A stretch of 64,000 nt of DNA from Branchiostoma lanceolatum. Lineage: Eukaryota > Chordata > Leptocardii > Amphioxiformes > Branchiostomatidae. A program made the translations under genes and the position numbers. Shown piece after piece: positions 12,880-24,924 of this stretch. Within the stretch, counting starts at the first letter, position 1. The number at the start of each line of letters is the position of its first letter. The notes beneath the pieces were generated by a model. That model had not been told where the DNA came from, ran no database searches, and saw only the letters and a program-made list of their open reading frames with translations. Where the stretch lies: positions 15,259,424 to 15,323,423 of the forward strand of contig NC_089732.1 of NCBI RefSeq assembly GCF_035083965.1, in the 5' to 3' direction.

Positions 12880-15130
12880 ATTTTGAGTTCTTTTTTGGTT
12901 TGTCGTGCTTAACGCTTAGGACTTCGGACCCACACTTCTCGTCCCGCCGCCGGCCCGGTCGAAGGTTACCCGGGGGGTTGCTGCGGGAAACTTACGAGTT
13001 GGATGCTCAGGTGGAAACTATCGCCCTATGAAAAGTAAAGCAACACACATTTCTGAGCTTCTATTGATTCTGTGATTTTTCTTCACCGTTGCCTATTTCT
13101 AAGCCGGCTATCACAGGGCAACTCCTTTCGATGCCGGGCTTATAAAATGTGGTAGGTTAGACCAGGTTCACTTGGGCACTTTGCTCAAAGACTGACCAAA
13201 TGATCGGTTAGCGGTGTGTTGGCTAAATCAAGAAGCTCGTTAAAGAAAGGGGAAAATTGCAGGAGCGGGAATTCTGGAAGGAACCCCACAAAGCGGACGT
13301 CACTACCTAAAGGTGGTAGGAGGTAACCAGGCTAGGGCCGCCATCTCCCTACTAGACAGGCTGATATATACATTTTGGGGTCCATCCCGGCAGCGAAGTT
13401 TCTCGGTGTCCGACGGTCTCTAAATTTCCAAGGAATGCGAAGTCATCTGATCGCTGTTTCATTATGTAAAGAGTCTTCAGCCTCACATCCTTTTTCACTA
13501 CAAAGATTCAATTTCACCTACTGGAAATGCCCCATTATTGACAAGCGGGGAAAGGTTTTTCCCCAGCCTTCAAACACGGCTGCTAAATAATGCCGGCAAA
13601 GTCCATTAATTTGGTCTTGAGTTTTTTCTGGAAACGACTGTTTACAGAGCACGCATAAAGTCAGTTTACAGCATACAAGTGTTCAAAGGCCTACAGACAC
13701 GTAGTAAAGTGGCGTGAGAAATTTAGTTGACAAGGAGTATGGTATGATCGGGAAAGTTCGACGTTGAAAAACCCAGATACGAACACGAAGGTTTCCATAC
13801 ACATACTGTGATTCTCAAGCTTCAACTATAAAATCCGCTGTTCGTATGTCAGAAATCCACTTTTGTTTTAGTCGTTAGTCCCTTCGTATGTTCTCGCACC
13901 TACACGAGAAACGCTAAACCAATCTTACTGTTACCCGATCAGTGGGTGCGTTATCAGTCCCAATCCAACATCCAACCACGAGGCAAAACACCATGATTAT
14001 GAGACAAAACGTTTTGAAGGGAAATTGTGAGTGACGTAGAAAACATCTGCCATTTCTACGTCGAAGAGTTCCATAGGGCGCCACTATCAAGTGGACCCCA
14101 AAATGGCCGACAGTGCTCGTTGGCTAGGGGGAGGGTCACGTGACTGAATACGCCTTTGGGTAGACGGATCAACTCCCCGGGGGCAGGGATCAGGTTTACC
14201 TAAAAGTTGTCATTATTCTCAGGGAATAGGGGACAAGAGTTATCCCATTTATTGACCCACCAAGTACTGCGTTGCCCATTAACAGCGGGTTAATAGTAAA
14301 CCCTCGGAAAAATGTTAACAGGGAGGCGTTCAGGGGTTTTTGCGATGGTTGGTTGCGCGAATAGGCTCGTGTGCCCAGTTGAGGCAATTGAATGGTACAA
14401 AGAAGGGACAGGTGTAATGGTGGGCCGGTTAACGGGCGGCCTCCTGTTTGTAACAGTCTAGGGAATCGGGCGTGAGAACAGGCCTTCCGCACAAAGGCAG
14501 CTGGAGCAAGGCAAGTTCTATCCCAAAGGCTGGGAGACACCAGCCATGGTGGTCTGCTTCAAAAAATCGCGTGAGTTCTAGATTATCCCACACGTTGGAT
14601 TATTTTAGTTGTAGGAAAGCCCTCATTGGACACTCAGCTCGCCACTTTGTTAAAAGGAATGATTTCCTGCCAGATTTTCGAGCAGGTTTTCATCACGTGT
14701 GCTCGGATGGGAGTTGGTTTTAAGGGACGGAGAGGGGGTAGGGGTGTAGTAAACGGTGTGGAGAAAGAAGAGATAGGATCGGAGACACGATTGATGGCAG
14801 ATGTAAAAGAATTCATGTGTAGCGCGGGAAGAGTATGAAAGAATTGGGTAATAGTCAGGATAGTAGGACGTCCAGGTTAAAGAGAGAAAAGAAACCTCTC
14901 TACAGTCTTCGGTCTCAGTAGGTGAGGTTTGGGGCTAAGGTGATATGAAAGGGGAAAGTCTCGGCAGTTAAGGTTTGGAGAAGTTGAGGTTTGGGAAAAG
15001 GGGGAATTGCGGAAGTGAAAGGGAAGGAGGTAATTAAAGATTGGGGAGAGGTGGAGAAATAAGAGAGGATGGTACATCCTAGGAAAACGTAGGATGTATT
15101 TCCACAGGCCAAAATTGAGAAAGAGGACCG
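12880..15130. other. Non-coding, locally GC- and purine-rich DNA
   Basis: Many short frames but no recognisable gene. The stretch 14720-15110 is strongly purine-rich on the plus strand. A CpG-containing segment at 12930-12990 stands out from its AT-rich surroundings. I see no inverted repeats that would bound the region as one element. Confidence 0.45.
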
Positions 15131-15131
15131 A

Positions 15132-15183
15132 GGTCTTCGCACCCATTCCTTAGTCTTTATCGAGGTTCATCAGGGTAAATCTA
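15132..15183. repeat. 52-bp direct repeat, copy 1
   Basis: Starts GGTCTTCGCACCC and ends GGGTAAATCTA. It recurs without a mismatch at 15453-15504, 321 bp away, and the pair brackets the symmetric CRE/CGCG dyad. Confidence 0.9.
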
Positions 15184-15196
15184 AACATATTCCCAC

Positions 15197-15264
15197 TGAC
15201 GTCACAATACATGAAATCTCGCGAGATAACTATTTCTCGCGAGAGAACATGGAAAGTGACGTCA
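15197..15264. promoter_or_regulatory. Symmetric dyad: CRE - TCTCGCGAGA - TCTCGCGAGA - CRE
   Basis: Two full CRE palindromes (TGACGTCA at 15197-15204 and 15257-15264) enclose two full TCTCGCGAGA palindromes (15217-15226 and 15235-15244). All four sites are centred on the same point, 15230.5, so spacing is mirror-exact although the spacer sequences differ. CRE binds CREB/ATF proteins. TCTCGCGAGA is a known core-promoter motif of CpG-rich vertebrate promoters. No gene is confidently assigned to either side; function as a bidirectional promoter or enhancer is inference. Confidence 0.6.
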
Positions 15265-15452
15265 TCACCATCTATCAGCCTCTTTGCGGCGAACCCGCGG
15301 AGGATAGGGAAAGGAGAGTTTAGGGCTAGGTAGTGTCACATTGGGGTAAGGAAAGGGAAGGTTTAAGGCAAGGTCTGTGTCGGTTTTCCCCACCCACCCG
15401 CCCACCTTTCCAGTTCTGTACTTCTGTAGGCCTTTTAACCTGTTTGGACCTC

Positions 15453-15504
15453 GGTCTTCGCACCCATTCCTTAGTCTTTATCGAGGTTCATCAGGGTAAA
15501 TCTA
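15453..15504. repeat. 52-bp direct repeat, copy 2
   Basis: Identical to 15132-15183 over 52 bp. Flanks differ. Confidence 0.9.
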
Positions 15505-16750
15505 TACAAAATGACTCTGAAAGTCCTTACATGACAGAAGTGTCAGAAATAATCATATGATTGCATTGGCTTACACTATGTTACTTCATGGAGGCTTATC
15601 TGCTAATAGAAATACTAGCCTCACCTTCGAGAATAAGTACGGTAAGTAAAGAACAAATCCCAAACGTAAACTCAATTTTCAGGACTCGTTGTAGCTAGTG
15701 TGCAATTTAGTCATCACAAATAATCTGCATTTGCACTGTGTATAAAGGTAATCTAATGTACCGCACAAGATGGCGACTTAACTCGTGTCCCGTGATCTGT
15801 CCAGTCCAATACTCACATGTCCAAAGTACACCCACACCTGCGGTCATAAAACGCTAAGGCCTATATCTGGAATAGGGGCTATTGGGGCTTATTGGTATGC
15901 TATCAAAGTTTTTAACGTCCCTCTAGGACCGTCAACACTGAAATTAATATTCTATTAGATGCCTTACGTGTTAATTTAAATGATTAATGTAGCTCACCTG
16001 TCCCCATAGTGATTGACAGTTGTGACGTCGGGAAACTTAGACGTCCGGTAGGATGAGGCGGATTGACTGCGGTGTGTCTATTAGCCTAAGGGAATTCGAA
16101 CGTTAATTATGTCATTTTCCACCCAATGACACTCGGATTACGATGTAGTGTTTATGCCAATAACACCCATTGAGACTTGAGATGGGGATTCTTTCTGTTA
16201 CACAGCTAAGGGTAAAAGTCACTTCCAGTGGTATAAATGACACCAACACATCGCGTGCGAAATGATACATAACAGTTACGTATATCTATTTACCTTTATG
16301 CATACAGAATATACATATCCATACAACAAGAAAATCGTCCATACCACATTACGGTAAGTGTGATGTTCTTGGTGTTTTCTCTCAAGAATGAAACGAATTT
16401 GGAAAAAAAGGTAAGTAAAGAGGGTCATGAATGATTTTGTTTTTTATTGCAGATATATGTATATTTGCTTTCATCATAAAAACAGTAGCATTTCTTCCCT
16501 TGACCTAATCAATACGCCACATGGTTACATGTAATAGCATTCTCTAGCAATTGCGTTAATACAAGACTATTTTCTCACATTCTCAATGAAACTAACTCTC
16601 TTGTACATTCAATCATCAATATCTTAACATAATTTGTTAGTATAAAGACAATCTTCTATGCTATATAGAATGAAGATAAATTTGCTACAGAAACAGTATG
16701 GAATATGATCTGTGACAAGGAAATCTTTCAAGCCTATTTACCAGCTTACA
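15505..16750. other. Intergenic, includes 3' flank of K1
   Basis: No gene seen. The part from about 16530 to 16750 aligns by eye with the 3' flank of K4 (about 43580-43820), showing that the duplicated unit extends past the stop codon. The rest is unassigned. Confidence 0.5.
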
Positions 16751-16751
16751 G

Positions 16752-18507
16752 TTACAGTTTTGTTAAAGTTACACTGATGTGTCTGCACAATGGAATGGGT
16801 ATATCTTGAACTCTGATCATCGTATCACTGTTCACATTGTAACACCGAGACTTACGTGACCTACCAAGCTTGGGATAATCCTCATTACCCCAGCCACCAG
16901 TGAAGAATATCTCAGACCCACACGCTGTGGCGCTACTTAAATCCCATTCAAACAGTGGTTCAGCCATTTCCTCATAGACGTCTTCTTGAGGATCATAGCA
17001 CAGGACATGCTCCAACTCGCCACCGACCAAATAGATCCTAGAGTTGATTGTGAAGGCTTTAATGCCTTCTAATGACTTTGGCAATGGTGTTTCAAAAGTC
17101 CATTCATTCGAATTCAGAGTTGGGTTGTAGCACTGAATAGCAGCAGTTTTTTCATCGCGTCCAGTCCTTCCACCGAGCACATAGATTTTTTCACAATAGA
17201 TGGTTATGCCGAAACTGCTGACGGCTTGTCGAAGTGGTGCAACCTCGTCCCAACTGTCTGTCAATTCATTGTACACCTCTGCCCCCTCTGTGAATAACAG
17301 AGGCCTGGGTAACAGCCACCTATCACGATCCCCATACCTGACACCACCAACAACGTACACCTTTCCCTGCAACACTGCCATCCCATGATTATATCTTTCC
17401 GTCCTCAGAGATCCTAACTTAGTCCAAGAATTGAGAGATGAGCTGTACCTCCATGCTTGAGACAGAGACTTCTTTCCCCCAGTAACAATTACATCATTGT
17501 TAACAGCACATGCAGCAATTCCTTCACTCTCACGAAGGGACTGTGGTAGTTGTGGTAGTGGAGCGTTGTCAACACGGTGGCAGTGGACGTCAAGTCTGTA
17601 CATGTCACAGTTTGGTTGATATCTGTCTGTGAGACCACCAAGAATCAGAATTTCTCCTTGAAAAAGTTGACAAGATCTTGCCGGTAAAGACTGATCATTG
17701 AACAGTTCCTTGATTCCAGGAACTCCTGCCAAAACCTTGTCTGACTCCATGATGTCCTTGAGATAGTCTTTGTCCACACGTGTGAAACGAACACACTCCA
17801 GCAGCTCACCGAGATGTGTTTCTCTTTCCTCAAGATCATGTCCTCCCCAAAGCATGATTGCCTCTATCACTTGTTCCTCCTTCTTAGCATGAAGTTCATT
17901 GTCCGAAATATATGTATTCAGGAAGTCCACAGGTAGCTCAAGGAAATCCTCAGTTTTGCATACGTCTTCAAAAAATTTCAAAGCAAAACTCTTTGCCATT
18001 TCAGACAAATATGTATTTGATACTTTGTCTGCCAGTGCCCAAGTTGCCAAACAAGTGTCAGGACTCAATCGGCCAGTCAGGAAATCTTCGCAATACCCTT
18101 CAACAGGCTTGACCTGCAACATGTTAGCTGCCTCATACAGTGTCTGGACATTATCAGTGGTAATGGTGACTTTGGCTGAGTAGCCAAAGTCCACCAGCAG
18201 TTGTAGTGCCTCTGCACTCACTCCTCCTATCTCGATCTTGTCCTTCTTACTCTCGCTGTGTGCACCACTAAACATAGCCTGGAAGTACGCAGTGTAGGTG
18301 AACAGAACCAGTCTGTGACAGGGGATCTCCTTCCCTTCAGCACACAGGGTCACGTCCACCAGGTGACCCCTAGACCTGAACTCCTGTAAGCATTCAAGGA
18401 ACCTGGCTGGATACCAGCTTGAGCCATCACACTCCAGGCCGTCGTCCACTGTCTCACTGACTTGCGTGGTCTGACTGATTGTCGTCCATTGACTGATTGT
18501 CGTCCAT
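16752..18507 (-). CDS. Kelch-like protein K1 (BTB-BACK-Kelch), N-terminus frameshifted
   Basis: A single open exon encodes a BTB domain (about residues 25-125, DVTLCAEGKEIPCHRLVL then NVQTLYEAANMLQ), a BACK domain (to about 240) and kelch blades seen as ILILGG, NDVIVTGG, KVYVVGG, KIYVLGG, RIYLVGG and EIFFTGG. KLHL proteins of this design normally act as substrate adaptors of CUL3 ubiquitin ligases; the substrate is unknown. The start is damaged. The paralogous ATG (18507) opens a frame that stops after 17 codons, because four extra bases relative to K4 lie just downstream. The long frame contains no ATG before the middle of the BTB domain (about residue 59), and its open region from 18449 begins at a GTG. 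Its closest relative in the window is K4, sharing for example EVAPLRQAVSSFGIT. It may be a pseudogene, use an unannotated start, or reflect an indel error. Confidence 0.75.
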
Positions 18508-19440
18508 TGTCTAACAAAGAGAAGGGAAAATTTTTAAGTTGAAAAAGTGACTAAATCAAGGACCATGCGTCTTAGAATTCAAAATACCTTATGTCTCTTA
18601 GGATTATATCTTATAATATTTAGTTTGAGGGTGCTTGACACCCAGTGTAAGGCAATGTTAGGAGAACCAACATATACATATACCCCGTTTAGAGATGAAG
18701 GCCTCCCCTGAGTTTGAATTTAGAACTACCTAAACACCTCACCTGGACTCATCCGAACTCACAAGGGTTTAACATGCAGTGCATAATGGGGCAAGGACCT
18801 TATGTGACACTGTGGATACATTTGCCTAATCAATCATGAATACAAAACATGTATCAAGTCTTAAGTATTTGTCAGTGTTTTTTTTTTTTAACCGGTTGGT
18901 TCTAAGATGGACGGAATCTGTGCATGCCAGATTGAATCGTCATTTATATTGTTAAGGTCTACAAGTACATGTGGAAGTTATTTAATTTCCTTTTTCTTAT
19001 TTTAACAGATGACAGGACGGTGGTTACTGTTTGGGTCATAGATAATACTATAGCACAATCTTATAACAACCTACTCATAACAACAGTTAAAGAACTGCAC
19101 AGTGTTTTTCAGCCTCAGATACAAGCATATTTTTGTTATCTTGGAAACGAGCGGAGTAATATGGACGAAAAAATTGGTAAATACTTAGGACTTGCGGCAT
19201 ATCTCTTATTCATAATTGCATAAACAATGCAACCGTTATCCAGAGCGTCACATAAATGTCTTGCCCGATGTACACTGCATATTAGACCCGGATGAATTCG
19301 GGTGAGATGTTAGGCACATCCTTTAGCACTGTGCCCCCCTCCCCCACCAACTTGAATCATCTGTAATACTGTAGTCCCAGCCCCTTGATGTGAGCACAGT
19401 CCCTCAGTTAATCATGTCTCATTCTACCTATACGCCTACC
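18508..19440 (-). other. K1 5'UTR intron
   Basis: Minus-strand intron between the first-exon donor at 19440 and the acceptor just before ACAATGG at 18510. Its 5' and 3' parts align with the corresponding introns of K2 and K3, for example the segment ending CAAAATACCTTATGTCTC. A plus-strand 84-residue frame at 18969-19223 is open but unrecognised. Confidence 0.55.
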
Positions 19441-19690
19441 TCTTCTGGGGGTGGAAGTATGACGGAAAATTGACATAAAATGAGCAAATATGATTCGAAC
19501 AAAATATGGTTCCTACCGCACCACCACACAGGTCATAGGTTGAAAGATACGGGCGCAATGCATTGTGGGTATAATATTCGACCTCATGTTTTATAATCGG
19601 GATAATATCACTGTTTGTCAGTTTATCGATGTTATACGTCGAGGTTATAAGCGGTTAACATCTGTTACCAGTTTCTGCGTTCTAGTTATT
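19437..19690 (-). promoter_or_regulatory. K1 promoter / first non-coding exon module with Staf (ZNF143) site
   Basis: Read on the minus strand, a conserved block ends CCCCCAGAAGAG followed by a donor (GTAGGC, exon end 19440). Upstream, 19554-19571 reads TACCCACAATGCATTGCG, which satisfies every position of the Staf/ZNF143 consensus YWCCCRNMATSCMYYRCR. Further upstream is the conserved word ATCGATAAACTGACAAA. The same arrangement recurs upstream of the other units. The transcription start is not defined. Confidence 0.65.
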
Positions 19691-20089
19691 TGAGATCAAA
19701 TGTTATTTCTCGCAATATTGCTATTTAAAAGATCACTTATTTCCAGTTTATCCATGTTATAATTGGAGATTACAAGTAGGTAGTGTACCCAATTTGAATA
19801 TCAAGTAGGAACACCTGTAAGTAGGAACACCTGTTATCAGTCTTCCCATTCTAGTTTCAGATAAAATGTTATTTCTTGCTATATCACACAGTTCACCCAG
19901 GAAAGGTATTATTCTGTTTACTCGCAAGAACACCACAACTAATAGATTACATATGGCTTATAGATGTTCTGCGGCAGAAAAGCATTATTCTTCGCTATCC
20001 CAGCTATTCAGCTTGTTTGTTTATCCATTAGCTACCATAGAGAGCCATAAACGCACCCTAGTGGACTAAGCTATTATATTAATATGTTT

Positions 20090-20424
20090 ATCATTATGAT
20101 TACCTTTGTTTATATTTATGTTCAGTTCATTCAATTATGTTAAACAACTTTTGGTATTGCTTCTGGGTTTCCTTGCTGTGTACATTATCTATACAATGAT
20201 TCCGTTTTAATGTTGACCTCTGACCTTTTCGCTCATTTTAAGTTCATTATGTTTGATCTTGTATGATTTACTATCTAGCAATTGTTTTCGTTCTTCCTGT
20301 ATTTGAATTAATTGTATTGTTCCTTTATTGATATTCTTGTATTTAGTTAGCCGGACTCCAGGAAGATTAGTGTATTAATTGTTATGATTGTACACTAATG
20401 GAGATCTTAAAAAAAAAAAAAAAA
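20090..20424 (+). mobile_element. Probable retroelement 3' tail with poly-A
   Basis: An AT-rich, non-coding stretch ends in about 16 adenines at 20409-20424. The tail suggests a retrotransposed 3' end, but no coding remnant is visible. Confidence 0.35.
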
Positions 20425-20484
20425 CAAGCTGTTCGGGCGAGCGGGCATCACTCCCAGCCAAAGAGATATCGGAAAGCCCCCAAT

Positions 20485-21005
20485 AGTATTGTTTCCAGCT
20501 AGGTTGAAAGCTATGTATGTCAAACTAAGGGAACATGGCACATGGGATGCAAGAACGGAGAGACCTGCACCTACGATTGCAAGGACAATCATTCTAAAGA
20601 GTCTGGAACCAAGACGACCGTCTGTGTCGACGGCTCGTGCCGTGGTCTGGGACCCCGCTGGTGTGCCGACCTAGCGGTAGGTACTACTACATAGTCTTGA
20701 CGTCATATGGTACGTACTACTACAATAGTCATGAGGTCATCTGTAGGTACTATTAGAATGGTCCCGACGTCATCTGGTACGTACGTTATCTGGCGTTATC
20801 TGGTGCGTACTACTACAATAGTCCTGACGGCCCTGTGATGGCCCTCCCCCTAGTGGTGATGACATCATAGGGGGTTGTGACTATCCGTACGAAGAAGGGG
20901 AGACGTGCACGTTACAATGCCTCTTCTCGGAGCCGAAATCTGGGAACACCAAGACCACCTGCATCAACGGGAAATGGACAGGGCCCCCGCTGGTCTGCAA
21001 GGAGA
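20485..21005 (+). pseudogene. Two degenerate sushi-module exons
   Basis: Around 20545-20690 one frame gives CKNGETCTYDCKDNHSKESG and the end of a sushi-like module, but the acceptor at 20489 feeds a different frame and the first cysteine is gone. Around 20871-21003 a better copy reads GCDYPYEEGETC and later TTCINGKWTGPPLVC, but it lacks the N-terminal cysteine segment and has no clear donor. Both resemble the intact exons at 23.2-24.6 kb and look like remnants of an older tandem exon array. Confidence 0.6.
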
Positions 21006-21767
21006 AGGGCTTGTCTTACCGTGTGTTTACTTTTCCCGCTCGCGCTAGATTCAAAATGGCCCCGGTATTTGGAAAGGGGTCTATTGGTGTAAGAAGCTGT
21101 CCTGTACATGTTGTATTTCTTAAAAATGTCGTCAGAAGAACATAAACCTGCTAATAGCTCTATCTAAACCCTTGCCAGTCTCAAAAGTTTGCCTTTGATC
21201 TCTACATCTCAAGTAAAGGTGGTTGTAATAAATATCTCTTGCGTGACCTAGTAGAACTGCAAATGGATGAACCAACGTTTGTGATATCGATACACTGACA
21301 AGTTTCAAATATTTTGAGCTAGCTCCAGTGTTGTCGGCTTGTCGCACATTGTAATTGCGATGAAAATAATAAATTACTGAAAGAAACTGCAAATATCCAG
21401 CTCAAAACCACAAGTTTGAGTCACAAGAAAGCGATGTGCCGTGGGCCATTGCTTCTGCATGATTACCGACAGAAAGGGAACAACTCTCAGTATCACTGTG
21501 TCCTATAGTCTCTTCTCCCATACCAATTACATTAGAAGAAGCACGATTCTAGTATATCCGTCCGCACCGGCTTCGTTATATACAAGATGAATCTAGTTTT
21601 CGGTCCGATACGTATGACGAACAAAAGGTCGTCTGTACAGACCGTGGAATGATTCATGTTCACTGGTGTGGAACCCACCTAGAATTCTAAAGATCTAACA
21701 CTCAACTGCACACACAGTACTGGACAAGCAACTTCCCGCGAGAGAACAATACATGGGGCGGTTTGTA

Positions 21768-21900
21768 CTTATTTTTTCACCATAAAGAGTTACCCGATTC
21801 TCTTTCTGGTAAAAATAAGACTTGCAGGGGTATTTATCCATTTTTTCACCATAAAGAGTTACCCATTTCTCTTACTGGTAAAAATAAGGCTGGCAGGGGT
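21768..21900. repeat. Two-copy tandem repeat, about 70 bp
   Basis: The motif TTTTTTCACCATAAAGAG followed by a TGGTAAAAATAA segment occurs twice in succession with few changes. It lies in the 5' flank of the sushi gene. Confidence 0.7.
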
Positions 21901-22141
21901 CTAACAATTTCTCCAATGGACAAAGAAAAATGTTGTCCTTGAAAAGAAGCTGTTCTGATGATCGTCTTACGCGTTTGATGTACATTTTGATGGTCAATTG
22001 TACAGAAATGTGCTAACAGGCAATGTGTAACACGTCGTTAGCAAGTTACTTTTTATTTATTTGTTAAAATGTCTTGGTGATTTATTGAGAGGGAAAAAGT
22101 AATAGAATAGGCATTACTTACTGTGTTATTAATACAATGAA

Positions 22142-24846
22142 ATGATACTAGGAGCCTTAACGTTTACTGTAAGTGAAGTGATTCATGTCTATATCTACTA
22201 CAGGGTGAGGGTGTTGCTGACCTTGGTGCTGATAGCTGCTATGGTGTTGCAGTCGGAGGCCCGCGGGTTAAGTAAGAGGGCACAGCCGAGATGTACGTAC
22301 GCAAACATCCGCACAACTTGCGGTCTCTTCAGATTATTTGGAAACGTTGTTTTCTGTTTGCAAAGAACTTATTGCCGCTGTGGTCAGATAGGTTTATCTG
22401 AAAGTATTTCTCATTATTTCTTGTACTGCCCAAACTCACTCAATACCGTTCCTTACTCTTCAGCAATTTAAAAGATCTGGTAGGATCAGTCACAAATCTC
22501 AATGATCTAATATGACAATGTCCTAATTCAATTATTGCTTAAAGGCTCACCCTTCCTAATGAATTCAAACAATGCCGAACTCTTACAGTATGTCCAACTA
22601 TTCATTAAAGAAACCAAAAGATTTGAGTAGCCAACCCCCCTATCCTACCAGTCTTGTAGTACCTGCCCACATATTTATCTGTTTTATTGATTTCAATTTT
22701 CTTATATTTCAAGATTTCTTTCATGTAGTTTATTTCAGACAATTTGTTGCTCTTATGCTTTGCATGTCCGCACTTGCTCTTTTTCAGTATTTGTAATATT
22801 TGTTTTGTACCTCTGTAATGTATTCTGTCGATGACGACACGAAAATAAGCTGTGAGCTTGAGTCTGTCGTCATGTATTTAAATTTTGCAATAAAAAAAAA
22901 GATAGGTTTATCTCAATGTACAATGCTTGGCAACAAGAAAGACCGCACGAAGTAACCACAAACTGTCATGTTTCTGCTGTATCTTTTAGCGGTGCATTCC
23001 TACCTTCTGGCAGGAAGGGGGGGGGGGGTAGTCATGCGGACAGACGGGGGGGGGGACTTTTGGATTAAAAAACTAACCACAAACTCTCCTGTTTCTGCTG
23101 TCTCGTAGCGACGTGTTCCTGACGGGGCGTCATGCGGACCGGCTAAAATCGTAACAACTATTTCAAGGTGACAACTTGCAAAACATGTACGTCAAGAGTC
23201 TAGATACTAGCACTATGGTACAAATGTATTTATGATATCTTGTTTCCCAGCTGGATGTGACCGACCACCTAACACCGTGGGTTCTCGCCGGGAGGGATGC
23301 CGGTACCCTTACGAAAACGGAGAGAACTGCACCTACAAGTCACTTGCAGGAGACTCCAGCATCACCTGTCAGGACGGTTTCTGGTCCGGACCACCACTCA
23401 TCTGTATCTACGGTAAGTACCTTTATATCCTTATTGAGTACCACTGCGTGTAAAAATGGCATCTTTAGAAGAACGAACCCGGATGTGGAAGAGATGAAGG
23501 AATATTCCAAGGAGAAAAAACAAAACCATGTGCATAAATGTTAAACCGGTTATTAAAATCGACTTGTGCCATTCTTTTTCAGCTGGATGTAAGCGGCTAC
23601 GTTTCACGGGAAGCCGGAGCGAGGGGTGCCGGTGGCCTCACGAGAACGGAGAGACCTGCACCTTCACGTGCAGGGAGGGACACTCCAGAGTGTCTGGAAA
23701 CTCGACCAGGACAGGAGCACCGCTGGTCTGCACCTGGAGCAGCGCTAGCAGTAAGAACTCTTCTTTCATCTAATTTATGAAAGTATCTGTCCTCCATTTC
23801 TTGAAAAACTTAAGCCTGCGAATGGCTATATCTCGACCTCTGCAATCCTTAGCTTTATCTCCACATTACCTATCGAAAGTAGATAAAAGACGATCTCTAT
23901 TGTATCTCTTTAACTTAACCAAATCGTTCTTAAGGTACAGCTGCAGGGTGGCTGAGGAGTTTTGGGATGTAATTGAAAAAAAAAACCTTTCTTAAGCTTT
24001 ATAAACCTTCCTCAACCTTACTTTTTTCAGGTAGTACCTAATAGCAAGGTGATAACTTATGCAAATTAGTATGACGTCATGACTACGTCATCAAGATTCA
24101 TAAGGCCACGTCCATTTTTAGAAAAAAAGCCTCTCTTTGGCTTGTACTTCTATTTTTATAAATATCATTTGCAGGGATGCACCTGATAGTAATACATCAA
24201 GGATTCTGCGCTCCTACGAGTATATATTGAAATTACGATTTTTGGTGATTTTTTTTGTTATTAAACAAAAAAGAAAAATCGCCCAAAAGACAAAAGATAG
24301 ATAAATATAATATGTGTGTGCGTGTTTATATATATATGTGTGTGTGTATATATGTAACAATTTTAGAATTACATGCACGTTGATGTTCTTTCCAAAACGT
24401 TTCACTTTTCTAGCTGGTTGTGAACCTCCCAGTTATCGACGATATGGCGCCCGGCCTCCTCGGGGTTGTCACCGGCCGTACGAAGAAGGGGAGACGTGCA
24501 AGTTCGGATGCCGGTTTGGGTTTGAGCAGCAATCCGGAGACACCACTACCACCTGTAAAGGCGGGAAGTGGACAGGGCAGCTTCTGGTCTGCACCAGGAT
24601 CCCCGGTAACAACTATTCTTTCATCTAATTGGTAAAAGTGTCTGTCCTCCATTTATTGAAGAACGTAAGCTTGCGAATATCTATATGCAAACCCGTGCCA
24701 CCCTCAGCGTCATCTCATAAAGTTCATTCATTCAGTCATATTCAGAACCAGCTCAAATGTTGTCTTACTTCGAACTTGCGATGAGAACAATCGATTGTTG
24801 AAATGATTGCTTTTTTTTGCATTGAAGTAGATTTTCTGCTATTGAT

Positions 24847-24924
<78 letters not shown>

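Noticed and set aside
20489-20674. Open 61-residue frame over the first degenerate sushi exon
   Set aside because: The sushi residues lie in another frame, so this is a frameshifted remnant.
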